NCBI GenBank assembly: GCA_012295275.1
Contig: CM022666.1
Coordinates: forward strand, 7,920,765-7,973,264
Direction of reading: 5' to 3'
DNA: 52,500 nt
Origin: Chrysomallon squamiferum
Taxonomy: Eukaryota; Mollusca; Gastropoda; Neomphalida; Peltospiridae
A program made the translations under genes and the position numbers. Below are positions 1 through 10,665 of the stretch, one piece after another. The notes below the pieces were generated by a model. That model was not told the DNA's origin, made no database searches, and was given only the letters and a program-made list of their open reading frames with translations. The first letter of the stretch is position 1; each line of letters begins with the position of its first letter.

Positions 1-1240
1 ATGAAAACTGTTTAAGAAATTTTCTTTTAAGATGCAAATGAGCAATTAAACATCGAGGAAATAACATTGAACAGTACACCTAGTAATGGATCGAAGTAAA
101 TAATAGCTCTATATATATACCGTAATAGCCCGAAATATACACCATAATGGCCTGTTTTCGATCACCGTCTTCAAATTAGCATCGAGTAAAATATATGTTA
201 TGATCACCATGATAATAATTATGAAGTTAACTTGAGACCAGTGCACGTGCCTTTGCTCCTCTTTCTTGTCTGGTCAAGTACAGTATTCTAACAAATAAAC
301 AATCACCGAAATCCTCAACAAGTGACTTGAGTCCCATAAGGAATATAAAACCAGAAGTTACCCCCATTGCTTTGAAAATAATAACTCCTTATATTATAAG
401 CAATAAGTTTTCCATAAAAGACAAACCAAATGAGAAAACAACCCGAAAGCTTTCTGCTGGATGGAAAAAATGAAGAGTTTTTAAGGAATATACTTAATGA
501 TCAATTAGCAGGACCAAACGAAAACGAGGCTTGGTGGTGCAGGATGGATACAGATGTCTTTGTGGATGTGAAGGTTTCTTGCTGGCAACGATATCATAAT
601 CAGAAGGAAAACAAGAACTCAAGATGCTACTGAAACTCGGACAGTGACTGGGTCTACTGCTGTAATGTGGCAAAGCTCTTGCATGATCGTGTATCCACCA
701 GTTCGTGTAGCTGTTCCTGCTCACCGATCTGATGTTGAAAATTGGAATCGCTTCACAGGCATGTGCCTATTTCTGTGAAATTCTAGCTGCAGTGTTGTCA
801 TGACACCTTATTCAAACACCACACACGTTTAGAAACTCATTACTGAAAGTTACGTGTATGTAACAGTAATGCAGATTAGAAGAGATTTCCACCATTATAC
901 GTAATATATCACGGTTGCGTGATTTGCATTACGTTATTTGATTAGCACGTTAAATTTTTCACTCTCTCAATATCCGCTAACCTCGTTTTAGAGCCGGGGC
1001 TTAAGCTACCCGATTTTAATCAGCATCAGATGGTTTGAAGACGTAGAGTTGTTTTAAAAAAAAAGAAAAAAAAAAGAGATAATGATGATTATACCTTGTT
1101 TGCAAAAGAAAATGTTTTATTTATATAAACGCTTATTACACGACTCCTTGTTATGCGTTTGTGTGTGTGTGTGTGTGTGTTTTATTTATGTGTATATTTA
1201 TATAAATACACACAAACATACATATATACAGAGATGTAAT
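1..1240. other. AT-rich spacer, no gene recognised
   Basis: Mostly single-copy AT-rich sequence. Short open frames near 430-720 lie on both strands, but they match no family I recognise and have no convincing splice context. A (GT)n run lies near 1159-1180. I see nothing else supportable here. Confidence 0.5.
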
Positions 1241-1242
1241 TC

Positions 1243-1248
1243 TTTATT
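1243..1248 (-). terminator. Poly(A) signal AATAAA of the GPCR gene
   Basis: AATAAA on the minus strand, about 21 bases beyond the GPCR stop codon. It implies a very short 3' UTR. Confidence 0.55.
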
Positions 1249-1269
1249 CAAAAAATAAAAAGTAAATAA

Positions 1270-2286
1270 CTAAACACTTGTCTTTCCACTGAAGGCGTTA
1301 TCATTCAGACACCTGAAAAGGCCTCGTATCATTTTCCTGAAGTTTTTGCTGAAAATGAGAAACATAAAAACCTTAATGGAACAGTTTGAGTACGAAATGA
1401 AGAGAAGCACAAGCTGAACGAGGCCTTCGCCATTGGACAGCTCAGCTATTTTCATCGAACTGGACCGCAGTAAATAGTACAACCTCATCACGTGGATGGG
1501 AGAGTTCATCAAGAGAAACGAGACCGACAGAGCGAACAGCATCTTAGCAACCCGAACCTGCGGATGAATGTTCGACAGGCGCCTTCCAGAACCTTCCCTG
1601 TTTGGACTGAAGCCGCTTCTCAAGCGAAAGCTGTTGGCTGTGGACAGAATCATCGTCGTGAGCATGATGGCAATGCCTGACAGCGGAATGAGGAGGGTGA
1701 TTATGGAATCGACGTACGTGAAGATAGACGTGAGGTTCTGGTACTCGAGATTCTTGTCACACAGAGCGCGCGAACTTCCCGGCGCTTGTCTGACCTTGGT
1801 GAAGACGACTGAAAAACTGTACATGACTAAAGCGGCCAGCGCCAGCACGACGACTACGGTAGTGGCGCGTGCGCGCGAGCACATCACCTGAACGTGCGTC
1901 GGGTGACAGATGGTTATGTAGTTCTCGACAGTCACACACACCATGTACCACACGGACAAAAAGCTGCAGACGTACGTGAGGTAAACAAGACTTTGACACA
2001 CCCCCTGCGCGTGGTTTAAGTAGTAACCCAGCACTTCCAGCCACACGAAGAAGAGGCTGACTAAAAATCCGGTATCGGACACAAGTACTGCTAACACGTA
2101 CACGCTGGACGACAGCTTCCGTAACGAATTCCGGCAGAATACCCACATTGAAATACTGTTTCCCAGGAAACCAACTCCGACAATGATGGGGAGAACGTAA
2201 ACGTAGAGCACTGTGGCTATTTTCTTGATAAGGATGTCTTCTGCCAACCACAGCCGGGTACTGTTCCATGTTAGATTTGCCGCCAT
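1270..2286 (-). CDS. Rhodopsin-class (family A) GPCR, probable neuropeptide receptor, intronless
   Basis: A 338-residue single-exon reading frame with an ATG start (MAANLTWNST) carrying two N-glycosylation sequons (N4, N8) and seven hydrophobic segments. Family marks: GNS in TM1 (about residue 42), LAVLVSD in TM2 with the conserved Asp, a Cys at the top of TM3 and a second Cys in ECL2 (RALCDKN), which would form the usual disulphide. The DRY motif is replaced by VENY. TM6 has SFLLMNSP in place of CWxP. TM7 has SYSNCSIKVF instead of NPxxY, followed by a basic helix 8 (SKNFRKMIRG). These variants are familiar in invertebrate peptide GPCRs of the FMRFamide/TRH-receptor-like group; that assignment is by motif only and the ligand is unknown. 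It would act at the plasma membrane through G proteins. A poly(A) signal follows at 1243-1248. A missing upstream coding exon is unlikely because the N-terminus looks complete. Confidence 0.88.
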   Translation of the reverse strand: MAANLTWNSTRLWLAEDILIKKIATVLYVYVLPIIVGVGFLGNSISMWVFCRNSLRKLSSSVYVLAVLVSDTGFLVSLFFVWLEVLGYYLNHAQGVCQSLVYLTYVCSFLSVWYMVCVTVENYITICHPTHVQVMCSRARATTVVVVLALAALVMYSFSVVFTKVRQAPGSSRALCDKNLEYQNLTSIFTYVDSIITLLIPLSGIAIMLTTMILSTANSFRLRSGFSPNREGSGRRLSNIHPQVRVAKMLFALSVSFLLMNSPIHVMRLYYLLRSSSMKIAELSNGEGLVQLVLLFISYSNCSIKVFMFLIFSKNFRKMIRGLFRCLNDNAFSGKTSV

Positions 2287-2295
2287 TCAAACTGG

Positions 2296-2331
2296 AATAA
2301 TAATAATAATGATAATAATAGTAATAATATT

Positions 2332-2413
<82 letters not shown>

Positions 2414-2433
2414 GTTGTAGTAGTAGTAGTAGT

Positions 2434-2464
<31 letters not shown>

Positions 2465-2870
2465 GTTGTAGTATTAATAATAATAATAATAATAGTAATA
2501 ATAATAATAATAATAAATATAATAGTATTAATAATAATAACAATAGCAGCACCAGCAATTATAAAAACAACAATAATGATAATGATCATAATAATAATAA
2601 TAATAATAATAATAACAGAAGCAGCAACAACAATGATGACGATGATGATGGTGATGATGATGAATCATATCATTAATAATAATAATAATAATGACAATGA
2701 CAATAGTAGAAATAATAATAATAATAACAATAACAGCAGCAGCAGCAACAACGACAACAACAACAATGATGATGATGATGATGGTGACGATGATCGCGAT
2801 CATAATAATAATAATAATAATAATGACAATAGTAGTAGTAATAATAATAATAACAACAGATAGCAATAAT
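2296..2870. repeat. Compound (AAT)n / (AGT)n / (ATG)n microsatellite
   Basis: About 570 bp of trinucleotide repeat, first nearly pure AAT and then interrupted by AGT, AGC, AAC and GAT blocks. Every open frame here translates to homopolymeric Ile, Asn or Leu and is not coding. It begins ten bases upstream of the GPCR start codon. Confidence 0.95.
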
Positions 2871-3776
2871 CAAAACAGAAATAAAAACTGAAACAATAAC
2901 AGTTTTATTACTAAGAGTAACAACATTAACAGCATACATCAGCAGAGAGTTGAGAAATAAAAGTTCACTTAAAATAATAACATCAACAAAAGCACTGTTA
3001 CTATAGCAACGATAACAACTGCAGCAAACTACAATAGCAGTAGCAGCAGCAGCAACAACTGCAATAAATAAGCAAACAAACAATTTATATGTGTTTGTCA
3101 TTGTTGTTTTTGTTGTTATTGTAATTACTAGTATTACCATTATTAATATCTTTATTATATTTATGATCAATAAATCAATACGTTTGTGGTTTTTGTTATA
3201 TCATCATTATCATTAAAACGTATATTGTTCGCTTGTTGTCATTTTCATTATCACCACTATCATCATCATTGTAATCATTATAGCGTTTATAAACTGTATA
3301 TTTTATTGTTACTGCTTGTATTTTAAAACAAATACTGAGATTACTAATTATTATTTAAAAAAAATTTTGGGACCTTCTTTGCGATTCTTTCTGTTTGTGT
3401 TATCTTCAGATATGATCTGCATGTTGTTATGGGACCGAAGAATAACGATTAATGCTCCTCCGTTCTTACGTTATCATTATACGAAAAGAAAATTATCAAT
3501 AATAAAAGGTTTCAATAAATACTCTTAAAACGAGTAGAGATGTTTAAACAAATTATCGAATATTCTGTAGATTTCATTATTAATATATTTTTTTCTGGTT
3601 TAATATCGAATTCATAACCAGTTTGCCTTCGAGCCAATTTTACAGTAATTCATTTCTAGTGCACCAGACGACACTTATGGATTTAATAACTTGCTCATTT
3701 CAAGATGGTGAAAATTTTAAATTTGTTTTTTACAGTCAGACATTTATATCAATAATCCTTTTTTTTATTAGTATCA
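2871..3776. other. AT-rich spacer
   Basis: Low-complexity to single-copy AT-rich sequence between two trinucleotide arrays. It contains decayed ATT/ATC repeats. No gene seen. Confidence 0.5.
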
Positions 3777-3777
3777 T

Positions 3778-3855
<78 letters not shown>

Positions 3856-4235
3856 ACTACAGCTACTTCTATAATTAGTACTACTGCTTCTAATGCCAAT
3901 ATTACAACCACTACTACTACTACTACTACTACGACTGCTACCACTACTGTTACTGCTACTTCTACTACTACTACTACTACACTACAACTATTATCACTAC
4001 AGCTACTACTATAATTACTACTACTGCTACTTTTACTACTACTATACAATATTACTACTATTGCCACTACTACTATACTGCAGCTGCTGTGACTATTACT
4101 ACTACCACTTCTACTACTGCTACTGCAAAGACTACAGCTGTCATTTACGACTGTTACTACTGCTGCTGCTGCTGTTGCTACTACCACTACTGCTACTACT
4201 ACTACTTCTACTGCTACTCCTACTGCTATTATTTA
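3777..4235. repeat. (ACT)n trinucleotide array, increasingly degenerate
   Basis: A pure ACT run of about 80 bp followed by about 370 bp of interrupted ACT/GCT/ACC triplets. Long open frames on both strands (poly-Thr, poly-Leu, poly-Val) are repeat artefacts. Confidence 0.93.
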
Positions 4236-4340
4236 AATAATAATAATATAAAAAACATTCTAGTGATTATTTCTTGGCAATGAAAAAAACTTTAATGGAG
4301 AAATTAATGTAACGTAAATGTTATTTTATATGTTTTTCAG

Positions 4341-4598
4341 CGTGCTGGCTTCTCGAAAAAGTTTTGTATGCCCACAGGAAACAAATTATCCGAAGAAATA
4401 AACTGTTTCGAAAAATGAAAGGCAGCCCTCATCCGCCATTTTATTTTGGAAAACGTAGCCGACTTTACAAACATGAAGAAGTCAGTCTCATACATGTCTG
4501 CCGTGTTATTTTCATATTCCAGGATCCTCATCAATTCGGTATTTGGGAATCGATTCCGAAACAACTTCGGCAAACAGAAGTTAACGATAAGATTTTAG
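4341..4598 (+). pseudogene. Possible relic of a GPCR last exon (TM7 + helix 8)
   Basis: After a pyrimidine-rich acceptor (TATGTTTTTCAG ending at 4340) one frame reads 25 codons to a TGA at 4416-4418. It continues in the same frame for 59 codons to a TAG at 4596-4598. The second part contains VADFTN, MSAVLFSYS and then FGNRFRNNF. This order resembles TM7 plus helix 8 of FMRFamide-receptor-like GPCRs. There is no NPxxY, an in-frame stop interrupts it, and no other receptor exons are visible upstream. It could be a chance open frame. The assignment is weak and rests on eye comparison only. Confidence 0.22.
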
Positions 4599-4948
4599 AG
4601 ACGTCGAGACAGTATTTATCGGGAAGAAATTTAAAAGTATAAAAGAAACTCTATCATTATTATATTGATTTTCGTTGCGTAACATTGCTCGTGCGTAAAG
4701 TATTGGTTCCGAAACGCAAAGTGGCGAAGAACAATGACTTACCGAAAAGAATGAAATCAATAATTTAATTAAAAACAGTATTTAGTTACTAGAATGAATG
4801 AAAGAATAGATGAACAACTAAGCGAAAGGAATGATAAAATAAATGACTATATATTAACGTTAATGGTTACCTGTTGTCGCTTTTTGATTAGTCGAAGAGG
4901 AAACCCGACATTTACGATTTCAACTTAAAAAGGGCTGTATACAAATAG
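4599..4948. other. Spacer, nothing recognised
   Basis: Single-copy AT-rich sequence with no coding signal, RNA gene or repeat that I can identify. Confidence 0.5.
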
Positions 4949-5030
4949 TATATCTTACTTTATTTTGTACATGTATTGTAAGCAGTGAGCCGAACGGCTT
5001 AAAGCTATAAAACAACACAACACAATACAG
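4949..5030 (+). repeat. Dispersed repeat family A, copy 1 (microsatellite-tailed)
   Basis: About 80 bp that recurs at 13184-13254. It contains a small hairpin, AGCCG-aa-CGGCT, followed by TTAAAGCTATAAAA, and runs directly into a (GA)n tract. The same core joined to the same kind of tail at two sites suggests a short mobile element with a microsatellite end. Confidence 0.7.
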
Positions 5031-5036
5031 ACAGAC

Positions 5037-6514
<1,478 letters not shown>

Positions 6515-6583
<69 letters not shown>
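6515..6583. repeat. (TC)n microsatellite
   Basis: An uninterrupted TC run followed by a short CA-rich stretch. Confidence 0.95.
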
Positions 6584-6585
<2 letters not shown>

Positions 6586-7028
6586 ATACACACACACGCA
6601 CACGCAAACACACTTTCTGATACACAAGATAGAGCTTGCGAAAGATGACAGAGACAGGTCTTTGATATATTTATTTTATTTATAACACCATCGTGGTTGT
6701 ACAATAACATCCTAATAACTTCTAGGGTAAACAGAATCTGCGAGATGTCAACGACTTGGCTTTTCAATAGATTACACAGCGCTGTCGGGCATTACAGTTC
6801 AACGCTTCTCGTGCAAAGAATGGTTCACGCAAAAACAACGTCTCAAATGACGTAACAAGTGCAAGAAGAAAGGTAAAGTGCGTCCGGAACACTCGACACT
6901 TAACAAACCGTCGCAACGCGGTTTTAATGAAAACGGATTACAGAGATCACGAAACTGAAGAAGGAATCAACGATGATTTTAGTGTCATTAATATTTGATT
7001 TTTGCGTGTATATTCTCTTTCGATCAAG

Positions 7029-7031
<3 letters not shown>

Positions 7032-7109
<78 letters not shown>

Positions 7110-7165
7110 CTTCTTCTTCTTCTTCTTCTTCTTATTATTATTATCATCATCATCATCATCATCAT
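7032..7165. repeat. Compound (TC)n(TTC)n(ATT)n(ATC)n microsatellite
   Basis: Four simple-repeat motifs in direct succession. The sequence on either side (6584-7031 and 7166-7519) is single-copy and shows no gene. Confidence 0.95.
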
Positions 7166-7519
7166 TTTTTTAGACTGTCGTATCTTGTTGGGTTTTTAAA
7201 AATATTTTGTTCCTGCGAAGTAATGTTTATGAAAGAGATATCGTTGCTGTTCGATAAAGAGATGGTATCAAGTTTTGTTTCTCTGATTATCATATGAAAC
7301 CAGAGATATGACGTTCAGTAACCTTTAAAACCAAAATATTTTAAGGAATCGCTGCTTTCCTTCATTTATTCATCTGTTAATTCACTTATTCATTCTTTTA
7401 ACCTCTGTTTTATATTTAAGAACGGGACTTTGAATTGTGCCGGATTAAACAGAAATCCGGGCTGGTCAAAGGCCGGTTTTCGCAGAGTGCGCTAAATATA
7501 TATCTATATATATATATAT

Positions 7520-8186
7520 GGTGACTGGAAAAAAAGTTACAGGAAAATTAGTCACAGAAAAAAGTCACAATTTAGAATAGGAAAATAATCACATGAAAAA
7601 AAGTAAAAAAATGTATGGGTTTGTAAAGTATTGAATGTGGCATCATAGTATGCATGGGGTAATTGTTAAGCTTATTGAATAGACTAGATTAAAGAAAGTG
7701 GCTTCGTATTGTGCAGGGATGGTGACTTGTTACATTTATTAATTAGCATCTGTTAGGCAGGATTACGTCCAGCTACTGATTAGGATAGATTTAAACTAAG
7801 GGCTTCCTTTTGTAAATGATTTATAAAATGTGCCAGGTGAAAATGTGTTTCCCTATATGTCCTCTAGCTTGCTCTGGTATGAGAAGTCTGTTTAATATGG
7901 ATATTATTCATAGCAATAAGGGTAATAACAAAAGCTTTTATGAATGGTTCATGTATACCAAACATGCAACTCGCAAAACAAAGTTGTGGTGTAAATGAGT
8001 CAAAAGATCTAGTTGTAATTGGCAGAATCTCTTCATGATATTGGGTGGAACATCCGCCTAAACCACAAACATTAAAATCAAAGAACATTAACAAAAAAAC
8101 TCTGACAAAATGTGTTTAATTTATCTTTCATTTCTAATATATTTCTTAATCTTAATTAAAAATTGTGACTTTTTTCCTAGAATCAT
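7520..8186. mobile_element. MITE-like element with subterminal inverted repeats, nested in (TA)n
   Basis: A perfect 16-bp inverted repeat, AAAAAAGTCACAATTT at 7558-7573 and its reverse complement at 8160-8175, brackets about 590 bp. At the left a related motif (GGTGACTGGAAAAAAAG) precedes it. Both outer ends abut (TA)n tracts, near 7497-7519 and 8187-8206. There is no transposase-like frame inside, so it would be non-autonomous. The exact ends cannot be fixed because the flanks are TA repeats. Confidence 0.55.
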
Positions 8187-8206
8187 ATATATATATATAT
8201 ATATAT

Positions 8207-8673
8207 GAACGGTTATTTAATCACGAAAAGAAAAAAGAAAAGAAAAGACAGCATACTGCTGAATATATATTTCTTTAATAACTGAACAACGATGAAAACA
8301 AAAAATTACTACCTCATTAATTTTAAATTAAGAAAAAAAAAAGGTTTCAGACGCACACAAAAGGCCAGTTTTAGACAACGGTGCGCTTTTTATTAAGAAA
8401 GAAAACACATCAAAAACAAAATACAAAAGGCAGAGGAGGCCGCATCTGTAATTTCGAGCGCTCGGTTTGTCATTTTGTTCAGGGGTATATTATTTCCTTA
8501 TTATTTACTCGGTTAATGCATTTCATATGGTTAATTTCCTTTCTGTACAAATCATATCGTGTTACTGTTTTTTGGTTGTTGTTGTTTTTAAATGTTTTCT
8601 GGTTTTTTCCTTGTACTAAAGATGTTGAAATACAGAAATGGTTAATTAAAAGAACACGAGCCGTACAGTCTAT

Positions 8674-8725
<52 letters not shown>

Positions 8726-9130
8726 TTTTCCTAAAAGCAGTGTATATTCAAACAACTGAAAAACCACTATCACACATCGCTGTGGAAATTCGCTTTCTGT
8801 TGGTTATTTGGTTATTATAACACGCCAGATGATTGCAGGTTTTGATGTTACCAAAGCAACCAGAATTAATGTTTAATGACAAAGAAAAACAAATAATAAT
8901 AATCAATAATAATCAATAATAATAATAATAATAACAACAACAACAACAACAATAATAAAAACCATAAAACACAAAACAAAAAACAAATCAGATCTAATTG
9001 AAAAACAAAAAAAAAAGAATAAGAAAAAGAACTCGGTACTTGATCTGCAGAACAGAATATCGAAAAAAGAGATAAAAACACTATTTTAAAGAAACAGTTT
9101 TGCTATGCAACTAGTTTTCGTACTTGCTGA
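8207..9130. other. AT-rich spacer with an (AC)n microsatellite
   Basis: An (AC)n run lies at about 8679-8723, and an AAT/AAC stretch lies near 8890-8960. The rest is single-copy with no gene recognised. Confidence 0.55.
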
Positions 9131-9345
9131 GAATTAATTAAAGACGAGTCGAATGCCAGCTCGCCTGGGGAGCCGATCTCTCCGCTGATGCTGAACTGGA
9201 AATAGGGCCACTGCTATGGGTTTGCATTGATACGACTTCTGTCTCACCCCCCGGCTCACATCGCCCCATTAACCGTAAATTAAAGCAAAGCAAATTCCGT
9301 AACCTCGCGCCATTACGATCATTCACTTCCGGGTCATGTATCATT
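9131..9345. other. GC-richer unique island of unknown role
   Basis: About 215 bp of noticeably higher GC content than its AT-rich surroundings, not repetitive in this window. A 68-codon open frame on the minus strand is present but lacks recognisable similarity. It could be a regulatory element, an exon of a gene I cannot see, or a transposon fragment. Confidence 0.35.
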
Positions 9346-9391
9346 GGAGGATTGCGTATTGAATAGATAAATACAATATTAAAAAAAAAAA

Positions 9392-9442
9392 AAATAATAA
9401 TAGTAATAATGATGATGATGATGATGATGATAATAATAAAAA

Positions 9443-9500
<58 letters not shown>

Positions 9501-9594
9501 CTGTTACAAATACCACTACACTGTAACAACCAATGTAACAACTAATACTAATTCTTCTTTAATAATTCTGCTGCTACAACTACTACTACTAGAC

Positions 9595-9652
<58 letters not shown>

Positions 9653-9655
9653 TAT
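9392..9655. repeat. (AAT)n and (ATT)n microsatellites around dispersed repeat C
   Basis: AAT/ATG triplets at about 9392-9500 and pure ATT at about 9595-9652. They flank the first copy of an 80-bp dispersed repeat. Confidence 0.9.
9503..9582. repeat. Dispersed repeat family C, copy 1
   Basis: About 80 bp containing ACACTGTAACAACCAATG and TTCTTTAATAATTCTGCTG. It recurs almost unchanged at 10130-10212, each time embedded in ACT/AAT triplet repeats. Confidence 0.75.
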
Positions 9656-9789
9656 GGTTTAAATGATGCTGCTAAAGAAGAGACCTATAACTGCCAATAC
9701 ACGTAACAGCGGTAAGAGATCGTGTCTAAGAACCTTCCCACAAACAGTAGAGTATACTGTTAAAGTTCACACATGAAAACAGAAACTGG

Positions 9790-9862
9790 AGGGGGCTGAT
9801 ACTGCGAACCATCGTTTCCGAGATCTTGCTCTACTACCGATGAGCTAAGTTTACTAAGATGA
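9790..9862 (-). repeat. tRNA-derived SINE head
   Basis: On the minus strand TAGCTCATCGG (9837-9847) matches a Pol III A box with a tRNA D-arm-like GGTAG..AGC next to it. Thirty-odd bases on, GGTTCGCAGTA (9800-9810) resembles a degraded B box. The cloverleaf does not close, so it is not a functional tRNA. Spacing and motifs fit a tRNA-derived SINE. Confidence 0.45.
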
Positions 9863-10605
9863 TAACCGCTGCTGTGTTTTTGTCTTTAGTGGTAGATTTA
9901 GAAAATTAGAGACTGAGAATATAACACACATTACACGGTAACAGTTGCAAGATGCCAATACTACTAATATTATTACTAATACCGCTATCATTGCCAGTAC
10001 TAGTACCAATAATAATAATATGATTACTACCACTATCACAACCACCACTTCTGCTACTACCATTACTACTACCATCGCACTAGTACTGTACCTTTACTAC
10101 TGATACTCTGCTACTACTAATAATAATTCTATTACAAATACCATTACACTGTAACAACCAATGTAACAACTAATTCTTCTTCTTTAATAATTCTGCTGCT
10201 GCAACTGCTACTATTCTTTATGTTTTTAATTTTAAAATGTTTATGCCAAATTATTTACGTATTTAGATGCCTTGGTAACAGAAAACCGGAAAATCCAGAA
10301 ATCCGGAATGCCTCAGGCCTCAATATTTATTACTATTACTCATAATTCCGGATTATGTACATTAATACTACTGATACTACTACTGCTATTACTAATTATA
10401 CTAATGTTTATTATAATAATAAAAATAACAATAATAATAATGTTGAACATAATGACAACGATGATGATGACGTCGACGAACTCAATGATTATATCTTGAT
10501 GATGATTTTATACTGATACTTGGTACAACTTTTAAATAGATAAAATAAAAATCAACCCTGCTTCATATATTATCACAATATATTACGATGTTAGAAACGT
10601 CAGTA

Positions 10606-10606
<1 letters not shown>
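9863..10606. repeat. Degenerate triplet-repeat region with dispersed repeat C copy 2 (10130-10212)
   Basis: Interrupted TAC/ACT/AAT triplets alternating with short unique stretches. The second copy of family C lies at 10130-10212 and has the same orientation as copy 1. No gene. Confidence 0.7.

Positions 10607-10663
<57 letters not shown>
10607..10663. repeat. (GA)n microsatellite
   Basis: An uninterrupted GA run of about 57 bp. Confidence 0.95.

Positions 10664-10665
<2 letters not shown>

Noticed and set aside
2296-2870. Long open frames of Ile/Asn/Leu on both strands
   Set aside because: They are translations of AAT-type microsatellite; no unique sequence, start context or splice sites.
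9790-9862. A functional tRNA gene
   Set aside because: A- and B-box-like motifs are present but the acceptor and anticodon arms do not pair; a SINE head fits better.
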